35,224 bases of DNA from Bacteroidota bacterium. GTDB lineage: Bacteria; Bacteroidota; Rhodothermia; Rhodothermales; UBA10348. The notes under the pieces were generated by a model. That model worked only from the letters and a program-made list of their open reading frames with translations, made no database searches and had not been told where the DNA came from. The DNA is taken from NCBI GenBank assembly GCA_027622005.1, contig JAQBZH010000023.1:1-35224 (forward strand), in the 5' to 3' direction. The position numbers and the translations under genes are program-made. Shown here piece after piece: positions 23,065-32,258 of this stretch; within the stretch, counting starts at the first letter, position 1; every line of letters begins with the position of its first letter.

Positions 23065-23069
23065 GATTT

Positions 23070-23681
23070 ATGCCTTCAAAGTCTTTGGTGAAATGGGTTA
23101 TTTCGACCCGAAACAAGCACAAAGTTGATGAAATTCACGCGATCCTGACTGAGTTAGGCCCTAATCTTTTATCGCTCGAAGCTTTTCCAGGCGCTCCCGA
23201 CGTAATCGAAGACGCTGAAACCCTAGAAGGCAATGCTGCTAAAAAGTCAGAAACGCTATTCGCTTTTACTGGGTTACCGACCATCGCAGACGATACCGGC
23301 CTCGAGGTCATCTCGCTAGGAGGTGCGCCGGGTGTGCACTCAGCACGATTTGCTGGACCCGTCGCTGACGACGCCGCGAACCGTGCCCGCTTACTTCGGG
23401 ATCTTAGCCACGTCGACGACCGCCGTGCCCAATTCAGAACCGTAATCGCTTTCTCAACAAGCCAAGGAACGCTATTTTTTGAAGGAGTTTGCGAAGGGGT
23501 AATTACTCGTGAGGAGCGTGGCACAGGGGGATTTGGATACGATTCCCTCTTCCAACCGATTGGATTCAATGTCACTTTTGCTGAAATGAACTCCAACCAA
23601 AAGAATGCCATTTCGCACCGGGGGCGGGCGCTCAGACAATTCGCAGACCACTTAAAAATGGCCGATTTGGAAGCCTTATGA
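23070..23681 (+). CDS. rdgB: XTP/dITP diphosphatase (RdgB/HAM1)
   Basis: Nucleotide-pool sanitiser that hydrolyses (d)ITP and XTP to monophosphates, keeping deaminated purines out of DNA and RNA. 203 residues. Family blocks are STRNKHKVDEI near the N-terminus, ADDTGLEV with the metal-binding and catalytic acidic residues, GAPGVHSARFAG, GTGGFGYDSLFQP and a terminal SHRGRALRQ. The TGA stop overlaps the dtd start as ATGA, so the two are translationally coupled. No Shine-Dalgarno sequence precedes it. It diverges from rpsU across an 81-base gap. Confidence 0.95.
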   Translation: MPSKSLVKWVISTRNKHKVDEIHAILTELGPNLLSLEAFPGAPDVIEDAETLEGNAAKKSETLFAFTGLPTIADDTGLEVISLGGAPGVHSARFAGPVADDAANRARLLRDLSHVDDRRAQFRTVIAFSTSQGTLFFEGVCEGVITREERGTGGFGYDSLFQPIGFNVTFAEMNSNQKNAISHRGRALRQFADHLKMADLEAL

Positions 23682-24130
23682 TAGCTCTCGTTCAGCGTGT
23701 AAAATACGCTTCCGTAAAAGTGGGTGACCGCACCACCGGTCGCATTCAAGAGGGATTGTTAATTCTACTCGGAGTCCATACGACGGATACGGAGGACCAG
23801 GGTGAATGGTTGGCCGCTAAATGCGCCAATCTGCGGATTTTCCCTGATGACGAGGAAAAAATGAACCTGTCTGTTAAAGACCACGGTGGCGATATTCTGG
23901 TTGTCTCCCAATTCACCCTTTATGGAAACGCAATAAAGGGAAATCGCCCCTCGTTCATAGAGTCAGCCCGCCCAGAGATTGCCGAGCCGCTCTACGAATC
24001 ATTTTGTCGTACCGTATCCACACACCTGGGAAAGCCGGTCGAACGCGGGGAATTTGGAGCCATGATGGACGTCGAGCTCTGCAATTGGGGCCCTGTTACC
24101 CTTCAGATCGAACAACGAAATGCAAATTGA
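23678..24130 (+). CDS. dtd: D-aminoacyl-tRNA deacylase
   Basis: Removes D-amino acids (and glycine from tRNA-Ala) mischarged on tRNA. 150 residues, normal length. Diagnostic motifs are MIALVQRV at the start, the SQFTLYG block (catalytic Ser-Gln-x-Thr loop) and NWGPVT near the C-terminus, where the cross-subunit Gly-cisPro pair is formed by G-P; most family members read N-x-G-P-V-T. The start overlaps the rdgB stop by 4 bases. Both genes guard fidelity, one of nucleotides and one of aminoacyl-tRNAs. Confidence 0.95.
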   Translation: MIALVQRVKYASVKVGDRTTGRIQEGLLILLGVHTTDTEDQGEWLAAKCANLRIFPDDEEKMNLSVKDHGGDILVVSQFTLYGNAIKGNRPSFIESARPEIAEPLYESFCRTVSTHLGKPVERGEFGAMMDVELCNWGPVTLQIEQRNAN

Positions 24131-24224
24131 CTTCCAGAAGCCGATCTTACCGCTTATTTTCTGACCGGCCAGTTCCTTTCAAAGCACTGAATTCCCGTTT
24201 TTCCGAATTCAAATTTAGCACTCT

Positions 24225-25895
24225 ATGAAATTGTCCTTTATCCCTCGCCTTGCTGTCCTCCTTCTGTTATTTGGTACCGTTGGTTGTTCTACTACCGATC
24301 CAAGCGAGAATTCTTTCGTTTTGGTTGATGCCACGATTTATACAGCAAGTGATTCCCTCGCGATAGCAGAGTCAATGGCGGTTGTAGATGGCAAAGTGGT
24401 TATGATCGGAAACGAAGACGAAGTTCTTGCCGCCTATCCGAACCTGGCTTTGAAGTCAGCGGGCGGGCGGGCAGTCGTTCCCGGATTCACGGACGCGCAC
24501 GCCCATTTTATGGGACTCGGAATCGAGAAATTACAGGTTGATTTGCGGGGAACGAGGGATTTGACAGAAGTGATAGATCGATTGAAGGCTTTTGAAACCA
24601 CGCTACCGGACTCAGCCTGGATCACCGGGCGAGGATGGAATCAAGTATTATGGCCAGGTCGCGAGTTTCCAACCAGACAGGACTTAGATGCCGCTTTTCC
24701 AACTCGACCCGTGTGGCTCGGGCGCGTGGATGGTCACGCAGGGTGGGCCAACACGGCGGCCATGGAATTGGCCGGAATGGACCAAATTCGGGCGGCATCA
24801 GACCCGGAGGGCGGATCTATCCTCAGAGATCGTAACGGAGAGCCAACGGGAGTATTTATAGATACCGCACAGAGATTTGTAGGCGCCATCACACCGGAAG
24901 TCACGGATGCAGACCTAGACCGGGCCCTCGAATTAGCACTCCGGGAAGCGGCTGAAATGGGCCTTACCGGCATTCACGACGCAGGAGTGGGTTCGAAAAC
25001 GATCGATCGGTATAAACGATTTATAGACGAGGATCGATTCACCGTGCGTATGTACGCGATGATTGGGGGCCCCGGAGCGCTTTTTGACCAACTCTGCAAC
25101 AGTCCAATTTTGGATTATGGGGATAAACTAACCGTTCGCTCGGTAAAATTGGTGCTGGACGGTGCTTTGGGCAGTCGCGGCGCGGCACTCCTGGGCGACT
25201 ATTCTGATCATCCGGGAAATAAAGGATTGATTCGCACAACTGTCGAAGAATTTAACGAAACCGTGAAACGCGCCCTCGCTTGCGGCTATCAAGTAAATAC
25301 TCATGCAATCGGAGATCGCGCCAATCGGATGCTTTTGGATGGGTATGAAATGGCCGGAGCGACGCCTGAAGGACGTCACCGCGATGAACATGCCCAAATA
25401 ATTGCCGTGGAAGACATTCCGCGGTTCGTGAAAATGGGCATCATCGCATCAATGCAACCAACCCACGCGACCAGCGATTTGAATATGGCCGAAGATCGCC
25501 TCGGAGCCCATCGGATTAAAGGTGGCTATGCATGGCGCACACTTAAGGATGCCGGCGTCCCCTTAGCTTTTGGATCGGACTTTCCGGTAGAAAAATCGAA
25601 TCCGTTAGAAGGATTTTTTGCTTCGGTAACGCGCCAAACCACGGATTTACTACCCGAAGGCGGTTGGTTTCCGGAAGAACGCCTCACCCGGGAGGAAACG
25701 CTTCAGACGTTCACCAGAGACGCCGCGTTCGCCGCTTTTGACGAGGCCAAGTTGGGCTCCCTCTCACCCGGAAAAATGGCAGATTTTGTGATTCTTTCGG
25801 ATGATATTATGACCATACCGACTCCACAGATCCTGTCAACCAAAGTGGTCGCTACCTTTTTAGGTGGCAAGATCATTTATGGCACCATCGATTAA
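24225..25895 (+). CDS. Exported amidohydrolase-3 family (YtcJ-like) lipoprotein
   Basis: 556-residue metal-dependent hydrolase. The N-terminus is a lipoprotein signal with a Leu-rich core and FGTVGC, so the enzyme is probably lipid-anchored in the periplasm. The amidohydrolase fold is complete: TDAHAHFMG (metal His pair) near residue 90, VDGHAGW, the VKLVLDGALGSRGA block with the bridging Lys region, HAIGDRANR, DEHAQI, and GSDFPVE with the catalytic Asp. This matches Amidohydro_3 proteins whose substrates are mostly unknown (some act on N-substituted formamides). moaA begins 5 bases after its stop, so they likely share a transcript. Confidence 0.88.
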   Translation: MKLSFIPRLAVLLLLFGTVGCSTTDPSENSFVLVDATIYTASDSLAIAESMAVVDGKVVMIGNEDEVLAAYPNLALKSAGGRAVVPGFTDAHAHFMGLGIEKLQVDLRGTRDLTEVIDRLKAFETTLPDSAWITGRGWNQVLWPGREFPTRQDLDAAFPTRPVWLGRVDGHAGWANTAAMELAGMDQIRAASDPEGGSILRDRNGEPTGVFIDTAQRFVGAITPEVTDADLDRALELALREAAEMGLTGIHDAGVGSKTIDRYKRFIDEDRFTVRMYAMIGGPGALFDQLCNSPILDYGDKLTVRSVKLVLDGALGSRGAALLGDYSDHPGNKGLIRTTVEEFNETVKRALACGYQVNTHAIGDRANRMLLDGYEMAGATPEGRHRDEHAQIIAVEDIPRFVKMGIIASMQPTHATSDLNMAEDRLGAHRIKGGYAWRTLKDAGVPLAFGSDFPVEKSNPLEGFFASVTRQTTDLLPEGGWFPEERLTREETLQTFTRDAAFAAFDEAKLGSLSPGKMADFVILSDDIMTIPTPQILSTKVVATFLGGKIIYGTID

Positions 25896-25900
25896 TCGAA

Positions 25901-26920
25901 TTGCAAGCTCCGAATTCCGCGCCCGTTTCTGACGATCTCGTTTTAACCGACACTTTTGGTCGGCGACACACCTATTTGCGCATTTCGTTGACCGAAAGAT
26001 GCAATTTGCGATGTACCTATTGTATGCCAGCTGGGGGAGTAGAGCTCAAGCCCAAAACCCACATATTGACGTACGAGGAAATCGTAAGGCTTTCCCGTCT
26101 GTTTGCGTCGTTGGGGGTCACCAAAATTCGTCTGACCGGTGGCGAACCCCTCATTCGAAAAGAAATTGAAGAGTTGGTGGTTCAGTTATCCTCCATTCCG
26201 GGGATCCGTGAGTTGGCCATCACCACGAATGGGCTGCTCCTATCCAAAAAGCTGGCTGCCCTAAAGGCCGGAGGTGTGACGCTCTTCAATATCTCGCTGG
26301 ACACGCTACAAAAAGATAAATTTCTGAAAGTGACCCGGCGTCAGGGTTTGGACGAAGTGCTTCGGGCCATTCAGGATACGCTGCGTGCCGGCTACAACCC
26401 GGTCAAGGTCAATGCGGTGGTCATGAAAGGGTTTAACGACGATGAATTAGTTGATTTCGTGGCAATGACGCGCCATCAACCGATTGAAATACGTTTCATC
26501 GAGTATATGCCGTTTGGAGGCAATGAGTGGACCGACGGAGAATTCATGTCCTATCAGGATATGCTCGGCATTATTCGGCAAGTCTACCCCGATCTCGAGC
26601 GACTCCAGGATGGACCTGAAGAAACGTCTAAAACTTGGCGCGTACCTGGTTTTTTGGGCCGGATTGGATTCATTTCCTCTATGTCCGATCATTTTTGTTC
26701 GGGCTGCAACCGCATAAGAATGACCGCCGATGGCCAGTTGAAAGTTTGTCTATTCGGCAATCGCGAAGTCAATTTGCGCGATATGATGCGGGAAGGTGCT
26801 TCGGATGATGAATTAAAAGCGGCCATTCACGGAGCCGTAACGAAAAAGAAAGCTGCCCATGCCGGCATGTACGAATTGGCGCATTCCGATAATCGTCCGA
26901 TGATCTTGATCGGGGGTTGA
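25901..26920 (+). CDS. moaA: GTP 3',8-cyclase MoaA
   Basis: Radical-SAM enzyme that starts molybdenum cofactor synthesis, making 3',8-cH2GTP. 339 residues from TTG 25901; no usable start codon lies nearer the conserved region. The N-terminal cluster is C34, C38 and C41 in ERCNLRCTYC. The second cluster ligands are in FCSGCNRIR and VCLF. The LTGGEPLIRKE block binds SAM, and the C-terminus ends in Gly-Gly as needed for activity. It is followed by moaC. Other molybdopterin genes are not in the window. Confidence 0.95.
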   Translation: MQAPNSAPVSDDLVLTDTFGRRHTYLRISLTERCNLRCTYCMPAGGVELKPKTHILTYEEIVRLSRLFASLGVTKIRLTGGEPLIRKEIEELVVQLSSIPGIRELAITTNGLLLSKKLAALKAGGVTLFNISLDTLQKDKFLKVTRRQGLDEVLRAIQDTLRAGYNPVKVNAVVMKGFNDDELVDFVAMTRHQPIEIRFIEYMPFGGNEWTDGEFMSYQDMLGIIRQVYPDLERLQDGPEETSKTWRVPGFLGRIGFISSMSDHFCSGCNRIRMTADGQLKVCLFGNREVNLRDMMREGASDDELKAAIHGAVTKKKAAHAGMYELAHSDNRPMILIGG

Positions 26921-27039
26921 ACCGAGCATCAAAAGAGTCGTATCAGTATTCTTGGCGCGAAAGAGGGCTTAAAAAGCCGTTGCATCTCCTCCAGAAAGGC
27001 CCGTTTGAGTCAAACATTTTACCTAGGTCACACGCAAAT

Positions 27040-27525
27040 ATGTCCTCGTTCACGCATGTAAAACCGGAAGGCGGCGTCCATATGGTGGACGTTTCCGCAA
27101 AGTCCGATTCTATTCGAACGGCGATTGCAGTTGGCAAAGTCATCTTAGGAGAAGAGGCCTTTAACAGAGTAAAAGACAACACCCTACGCAAAGGCGATGT
27201 ATTGTCTGTGGCCCAAATTGCAGGTATCATGGGGGCAAAAGAGACTTCCAGATTGATCCCATTATGCCACACGGTGCAGATTCAACGGGTGGACGTCGAG
27301 CTTACGTTATTGGAATCGGAGTCCGCTATTGAAATTCGGTCTTTTGTCAAAAGCATCGGGCCAACAGGGGTTGAAATGGAGGCGCTCACCGCCGTTTCTA
27401 TCGCAGCACTTACCGTGTATGACATGTGTAAGGCTATTACCAAAGACATTACGATTGATCAGATCCACCTTCTCGCCAAAACAGGCGGTGCAAGCGGAGA
27501 TTATCGAAAACAAGACATCGCATAG
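27040..27525 (+). CDS. moaC: Cyclic pyranopterin monophosphate synthase MoaC
   Basis: Second enzyme of molybdenum cofactor synthesis, converting the MoaA product to cPMP. 161 residues from ATG 27040. A TTG at 26917 overlapping the moaA stop would add 41 residues without family resemblance; MoaC normally begins just before the MVDVS motif, as here ([17 protein letters not shown]). Conserved blocks are [31 protein letters not shown] and [10 protein letters not shown], with the catalytic Lys in the last. Between moaA and moaC lie 119 bases in which I see nothing recognisable. floA starts 2 bases after its stop. Confidence 0.95.
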   Translation: MSSFTHVKPEGGVHMVDVSAKSDSIRTAIAVGKVILGEEAFNRVKDNTLRKGDVLSVAQIAGIMGAKETSRLIPLCHTVQIQRVDVELTLLESESAIEIRSFVKSIGPTGVEMEALTAVSIAALTVYDMCKAITKDITIDQIHLLAKTGGASGDYRKQDIA

Positions 27526-27527
27526 TT

Positions 27528-28520
27528 ATGGAAACTTTACTGACCGCTACGGGCGTCATGTTGATTGGCGTCATCATGCTAAGCATGATCATTTTCATGT
27601 ACTTCATTCCCGTTGGACTATGGGTAACGGCCTATTTTTCAGGGGTCCGCGTAAAGCTTATTCGCGACTTGATGGGGATGAGATTGCGCAAAGTGCCGCC
27701 AGTCATCATTATTCGACCTTTGATCACGGCTCACAAGGCCGGAATTTTTGTAGATGCCCAGCAGTTGGAAGCTCATTATCTCGCGGGCGGTCAGGTCCAA
27801 AAAGTGGTCAATGCGCTGATTTCGGCAGATAAGGCCAATATCGACTTGACTTTCGAGCGGGCGACAGCTATCGATTTGGCAGGACGGGACGTTTTTTTAG
27901 CGGTACAGACGTCTGTAAATCCGAAAGTGATCGAAACTCCGGCCATATCAGCGGTTGCCAAAGATGGCATTCAGGTTCGCGCCATCGCGCGCGTAACGGT
28001 TCGAGCCAATATTGAGCGCTTGGTCGGTGGAGCCGGCGAAGAAACAATTATTGCACGGGTGGGCGAAGGAATTGTGTCGACCATTGGATCCTCCGAAACC
28101 CATAAAGCGGTGTTGGAAAACCCGGACTCCATTTCCAAAGTAGTCCTAGCCAAAGGACTCGATTCTGGAACCGCGTTCGAAATCCTTTCTATCGACATCG
28201 CCGATGTTGACGTTGGCGAAAATATCGGAGCCAAGTTGCAAACCGACCAAGCGGGAGCAGATTTAAAGATTGCCCAGGCCAAAGCTGAGGAGCGCAGAGC
28301 AGCGGCCGTTGCGCATGAGCAAGAAATGTTGGCCCTTGTTCAAGAACAGCGCGCAAGAGTAGTTGCCGCTGAAGCAGAAATCCCGTTGGCCATAGCGGAA
28401 GCTTTCAGGAGCGGGCGCCTTGGAATCATGGACTATTACACCATGCGAAATATCGAGGCGGATACTCACATGAGGCGGTCCATTGGAGGCGCTGAAGACC
28501 AAAGCCACAAAAACGAATAG
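27528..28520 (+). CDS. floA: Flotillin-like protein FloA
   Basis: SPFH-family scaffold of functional membrane microdomains, affecting membrane fluidity and protein complexes. 330 residues. The N-terminus is a membrane hairpin (about 5-36), followed by the family-specific [21 protein letters not shown] block and the SPFH/band-7 region ([20 protein letters not shown]). The C-terminal helix is Ala/Glu-rich (about 240-290, [16 protein letters not shown]), as in flotillins. In Bacillus the gene follows an nfeD gene; here it follows moaC by 2 bases and precedes an unknown 173-residue gene by 40. This is an unusual context. No Shine-Dalgarno sequence. Confidence 0.93.
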   Translation: METLLTATGVMLIGVIMLSMIIFMYFIPVGLWVTAYFSGVRVKLIRDLMGMRLRKVPPVIIIRPLITAHKAGIFVDAQQLEAHYLAGGQVQKVVNALISADKANIDLTFERATAIDLAGRDVFLAVQTSVNPKVIETPAISAVAKDGIQVRAIARVTVRANIERLVGGAGEETIIARVGEGIVSTIGSSETHKAVLENPDSISKVVLAKGLDSGTAFEILSIDIADVDVGENIGAKLQTDQAGADLKIAQAKAEERRAAAVAHEQEMLALVQEQRARVVAAEAEIPLAIAEAFRSGRLGIMDYYTMRNIEADTHMRRSIGGAEDQSHKNE

Positions 28521-28560
28521 CCGGCAAACAAGTCGCCGGAAAGGCCTTACTGGATAAGAC

Positions 28561-29082
28561 GTGTCTGCAGCTCAACCAGCCATTTTTTCGACCCTGGGAA
28601 TTCTTTCGGTTTCGCAGGAGATTTCGGGCCTGGCCCTATCCATCATGAATTCGGCGGAAGCGGAGTTGGTGGCAGAGGAATCCATTTGTTTGCTAGCCGT
28701 TGCGTCAGCCCGGACGGTTGAAGCCATCGCACCGGAAGAGGCAGATCTGGCGTCCTCGTTGATGATTGCGCCGTTTCTATACCGGGACTATCTGATCGGC
28801 GCTGCCATGGTCGAAAGTGGGGACCACGGTCGTGGAGAGGAAGGAGTCCGCATTGGAGAGCGCCTGGAACGCAAGATAGCTTTCTATGCCGCGCATCTTC
28901 GGGCCGGTGAATTACCGACAGGATCTGTTCTGAAAAACGCCATGCTGCTTTGGATGGGTCGTATTAGCCCTCCGCGGATGCCTTCTGGCCCTGAAGACCG
29001 GCTTGATGAGATCGAGGCCACGGCTAAAGTATCATGCCACTTGAAGCTCATTGCGGCGCATCTCAAGCAATCGCGCCTTTAA
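28561..29082 (+). CDS. Unknown 173-residue helical protein downstream of floA
   Basis: Not recognised. GTG start at 28561. The protein is Ala/Glu/Leu-rich and almost entirely helical by composition, without signal peptide or transmembrane segment. It contains SVSQEISGLALSIMNSAEAE near the N-terminus, an acidic middle, ERLERKIAFYAAHLRAGELP and a C-terminal ISPPRMPSGPEDRLDEIEA segment. Being 40 bases after floA on the same strand, it could be a flotillin partner, but this rests only on position. It converges on the CorC-family gene with a 31-base gap. Codon use resembles that of its neighbours, so it is likely native. Confidence 0.72.
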   Translation: MSAAQPAIFSTLGILSVSQEISGLALSIMNSAEAELVAEESICLLAVASARTVEAIAPEEADLASSLMIAPFLYRDYLIGAAMVESGDHGRGEEGVRIGERLERKIAFYAAHLRAGELPTGSVLKNAMLLWMGRISPPRMPSGPEDRLDEIEATAKVSCHLKLIAAHLKQSRL

Positions 29083-29113
29083 CCAAACCTGCTGCGTGAA
29101 ATACCCTGCGATG

Positions 29114-30400
29114 CTACTTGACCGGTAGATCTGTTTCCAACTGTTTAACGATTCGAACCAAATCGATCCGATGAGCGGAGGCCCGAAGAATGGTAAACGT
29201 AAATCCGTCCAAGTCATATTCGGCTCTGATTTCAGGTATTACTCCAAGTCTCTCTAGCAAATAACCGGCAATAGTCTCATAATCCCCTTCCGGCAGAACG
29301 ATATCCATTTTCTCCTGAAGCTCATCCATGCGAACGCGGCCACTCGAAACAACCGTAATGTCGTTGATTCTTCGAAGTGTATGGTCCTCGGTATCGAACT
29401 CATCTTGAATATCACCAAAAATCTCTTCCAACAGATCTTCACTGGTAACCAACCCGGCGGTGCCACCATATTCATCGATAACGATGGCAATCGAGGTTTT
29501 TTTGGCGAGAAACTCCTTTAGCAACTCCTTGGACAACTTCGTTTCCGGGACGAATGTAGCCGGACGAACAATTTCCGAAAGCGATGCGGGCTCGTGAAAC
29601 AGATCGTAGGCAAAAGCCATTCCCACAATATTGTCTATGTTTTCCCGGTAGATGGGAATTTTCGAATGTCCCGACTCTACAAACAATTGCCGCGCCTCAG
29701 AAACCGTCACACTTTCTTCCAGGGCTACAATTTCCGTCCGCGGACACATCGATTCTTTGACCAGAATCGTACTCATGGCAAAAACATTGGATAGAAGCGT
29801 GCTTTCTTCTTCGTCCAGATCCAATTCGCCGGTACGCTTGCTCTCTTCAATCATCAACTCAAAATCCCTGCGCATAAACTGAGAGAATGTTTTTGCGTCG
29901 GCTTTAAAAGCTTTCATCAGAAGCAAGGCTGACCACCTCGCTACCACGATCATCGGGAGCAATACGTAGTAGCTAATTCGTAGGGGAATGGCCAGTGCAA
30001 AAACGGCTCGATTGGGAATCTCTCTCAAAATCGACTTGGGAAGGATCTCACCTACGATCAAAACCACGAGAGACGCTATAATGGTCTGGGTAGTGAATGC
30101 CAACGCACTCGCTGCTCCTTGTTGAAGGCCGACCATATCGAGATAAAACGTTAGGAAGGGGCCTTCGAGGTAGAGGGCGATCAATGTCGAGTAGATTACC
30201 AACGCAAAATTGTTACCTACCAGAGTGGTTGTTAACAGGGTTGCCGGGTCCTCCAGAAACCGAGAGACTGTTTTACCGACGACTCCCCCTCGACGGGCGT
30301 ACACTTCCACTCGCAACCGATTGGCCGTCACAAACACAATTTCAGAACCCGAAAAGAATGCGCTGAGCACGAGAGTAACCAGGATTAACGAGAGTTCCAT
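29114..30400 (-). CDS. CNNM/CorC (hemolysin C) family membrane protein with CBS pair
   Basis: 428 residues. N-terminal DUF21/CNNM domain with about four membrane segments (1-about 180), starting with LSAFFSGSEIVFVTANRLR. It is followed by a CBS pair (about 205-335; PRTEIVALEESVTVSEAR and SIAIVIDEYGGTAGLVTSEDLLEEIFGDI are typical, in shorter pieces) and a C-terminal CorC_HlyC domain (about 345-428) with DGFTFTI. Members are Mg2+/Co2+-linked transporters or gliding/envelope proteins (GldE in Bacteroidota); a GldE-like role is possible but unproven. It is the last gene of a minus-strand series beginning at pspA. Confidence 0.9.
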   Translation of the reverse strand: MELSLILVTLVLSAFFSGSEIVFVTANRLRVEVYARRGGVVGKTVSRFLEDPATLLTTTLVGNNFALVIYSTLIALYLEGPFLTFYLDMVGLQQGAASALAFTTQTIIASLVVLIVGEILPKSILREIPNRAVFALAIPLRISYYVLLPMIVVARWSALLLMKAFKADAKTFSQFMRRDFELMIEESKRTGELDLDEEESTLLSNVFAMSTILVKESMCPRTEIVALEESVTVSEARQLFVESGHSKIPIYRENIDNIVGMAFAYDLFHEPASLSEIVRPATFVPETKLSKELLKEFLAKKTSIAIVIDEYGGTAGLVTSEDLLEEIFGDIQDEFDTEDHTLRRINDITVVSSGRVRMDELQEKMDIVLPEGDYETIAGYLLERLGVIPEIRAEYDLDGFTFTILRASAHRIDLVRIVKQLETDLPVK

Positions 30401-30464
30401 GGTTATTGTGTGGCTGGTGTCAGATCCGCGAAGCGTCTGGTCTGGATGTTATGCAAACGAATCA

Positions 30465-31247
30465 TCATCGCCCTTTAAATTCAGGTTTTCGCTTGTTCAA
30501 GAATGCGTCAACCCCTTCGACGAAGTCTTCCGTCGCACAGGCCCGGCCAAACAAGGCGGCCTCATCCCGGAGCCCGTCCGCGAGGGGAAGATCGGATGAT
30601 TGAAGGGCTTCCAACGTCAATTTAATAGCAATCGGTGCTTTTTCAACCATTAAAAGCATCAGTTTTCGAGCGCCATCCATTAATCCTTCGGGCTCAAACA
30701 CATGGTTTACCAGTCCGATGGCGAGTGCTCTATCGGCGTTCACCATGGCACCGGTCAAAACTATTTCAGTTGCCAGGCCTTTGCCGACTACTCTTGGTAG
30801 ACGCTGTGTGCCTCCATAACCCGGAATAATTCCCAAATTAACTTCAGGCTGGCCAAACAACGCGTTGGTGGATGCTACTCTTATATGGCAAGCAAGAGCG
30901 AGCTCGCTCCCTCCACCTAACGCAAATCCGTTTACCGCGGCGATGACAGGCTTACCTAGGTGCTCAATTTTACTAAAAACTTGTTGGCCGTAAGCAGCAA
31001 ATCGTTGCCCTTCCTCGGCACCCAACCCCTTAAAACGTGAAATGTCTGCACCCGCAACGAAGCTTTTAGGACCCGACCCCGTCAAGATGACGCCTTTCAC
31101 CGTTGGGTCCGAAGCGGCCTTGGAGAACCAATCATCCAATTCAGCAATTACTTCGGCGTTTAACGCATTCAGCTTATCTGGTCGATTAATGGTAACAATT
31201 GCGATCCCAGATGAATCGATTTCGACTAGAAGCGAGGAATAAGACAT
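30465..31247 (-). CDS. Enoyl-CoA hydratase/isomerase family protein
   Basis: 260-residue crotonase-fold enzyme that hydrates trans-2-enoyl-CoA in beta-oxidation or related acyl-CoA routes. The oxyanion-hole segment SFVAGADIS (63-70) and the NGFALGGGSELALAC block carry E115. The second catalytic Glu is E135 in FGQPEVNLGIIPGYGG. Both glutamates are present, which supports true hydratase activity rather than isomerase or decarboxylase. It lies between the coiled-coil membrane protein and the CorC-family gene, 64 bases from each, on the same strand. No functional link to them is evident. Confidence 0.92.
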   Translation of the reverse strand: MSYSSLLVEIDSSGIAIVTINRPDKLNALNAEVIAELDDWFSKAASDPTVKGVILTGSGPKSFVAGADISRFKGLGAEEGQRFAAYGQQVFSKIEHLGKPVIAAVNGFALGGGSELALACHIRVASTNALFGQPEVNLGIIPGYGGTQRLPRVVGKGLATEIVLTGAMVNADRALAIGLVNHVFEPEGLMDGARKLMLLMVEKAPIAIKLTLEALQSSDLPLADGLRDEAALFGRACATEDFVEGVDAFLNKRKPEFKGR

Positions 31248-31311
31248 AAAATATATTGGGAGGCCTTGGATGAACTGGGGCTCGTCAATGGCAAAATACG
31301 CTCTAGCCGGA

Positions 31312-32181
31312 TTATTCGCGCACTCTCGATCCCGTTGCCGACGATTCCTCGCTCACAGGCTCTTCAAACGAGTCCATTTCATTTACCATATCGGACGGGT
31401 TACCAAACACTTCTTCCAGCTCTTGAACCGATGCTTGTGTTTCTTCAACTTCAGTTAGCAACGTGTCCAATTGGAACGAAATCTCCTCGGGGTTGCGAAG
31501 CGTCAGTGACTGTTCGTGAATGTATTTGATGACATCTTCGATCGTCGCTAGCTGAGCCTCGATGATTTCCAGGTTTTCCTGGCCTTTTTTCGAGCGTTCC
31601 AGGCGTTGTTCCAGAATTCGAAGCCTGCGAGCCTTGATGGAACGAACTCGGGGCGAATCGTCTTCCATGTCGGTTCGGATTTCGTCAATGGCCCGAATCA
31701 CTTCTCGTTCCGTACCTGACGAAGCCGAGTATTCATAGCGTTCTTTTTGATAGAGTAGCTTGAGGTAGGACTCTAGGAGTCCGTCAATTTTCTTGAGATG
31801 CGAGTCGAGTAGGCCCTGCGAAGCATAGTTGAGCCGCTCATAGTTGCCCCGAATATCTTTTTCAGTTTTTCTCAACTTCGCATAACGCCGACGATGCGGG
31901 GCGGCCAACGTTTGAAAGAGTTCTTTTTGGGAAGGTGGTTTGGCGTGTTCGGCCGCCGCGCGTGAACGAATAGCCTTGCGAAAGCGCTCATTTCTAGGAA
32001 AGGAACCCAGAAACGCCAATTCAGCCCCAGCCGTAAATATCAAGGCCGCGTCAAAAGGCCATGTAGCGCCGGTCATGCTGACGCTAAAGGCCACCAACAT
32101 GGACACAATCAAAAAAGTCATATTCCACGGGTGTAGAAACGCTTCTTTGGTATAATTGATATCCAGGTCTCGATTTTTCAA
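31312..32181 (-). CDS. Membrane-anchored coiled-coil protein of the pspA gene cluster
   Basis: 289 residues from TTG 32181; I do not recognise a family. Two hydrophobic segments near the N-terminus (about 21-39 and 44-60) form a probable membrane hairpin. From about 80 to 250 the protein is charged and helical with heptad-like patterning (RRYAKLRKTEKDIRGNY, LRILEQRLERSKK, ENLEIIEAQLATIEDVIKY), suggesting a long cytoplasmic coiled coil. The C-terminal 40 residues are acidic and Ser-rich. It lies 77 bases downstream of the truncated PspA paralogue on the same strand, so it may anchor or recruit the PspA proteins at the membrane; this is inference from position and topology. Confidence 0.75.
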   Translation of the reverse strand: MKNRDLDINYTKEAFLHPWNMTFLIVSMLVAFSVSMTGATWPFDAALIFTAGAELAFLGSFPRNERFRKAIRSRAAAEHAKPPSQKELFQTLAAPHRRRYAKLRKTEKDIRGNYERLNYASQGLLDSHLKKIDGLLESYLKLLYQKERYEYSASSGTEREVIRAIDEIRTDMEDDSPRVRSIKARRLRILEQRLERSKKGQENLEIIEAQLATIEDVIKYIHEQSLTLRNPEEISFQLDTLLTEVEETQASVQELEEVFGNPSDMVNEMDSFEEPVSEESSATGSRVRE

Positions 32182-32258
32182 AAGTTATGCAGTAGAGCTA
32201 AAAGCTTTAAAGAGAAGAAAATGACACAGCCCGAGCTGTTGTTTAACGGATTTAGTCC

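Noticed and set aside
24187-24211. Two GAATTC copies upstream of the amidohydrolase gene
   Set aside because: Short palindromes 10 bases apart, likely chance; no operator or repeat family recognised.
26917-27039. TTG start for moaC overlapping the moaA stop (TTGA)
   Set aside because: The added 41 residues do not resemble MoaC, whose conserved part begins just after ATG 27040.
26921-27039. Possible molybdenum-cofactor riboswitch between moaA and moaC
   Set aside because: I found no convincing set of conserved helices; the segment is only 119 bases and lies within the operon rather than ahead of it.
28521-28539. CCGGC/GCCGG inverted repeat after floA
   Set aside because: Only five base pairs with a nine-base loop and no T-tract; too weak to call a terminator.
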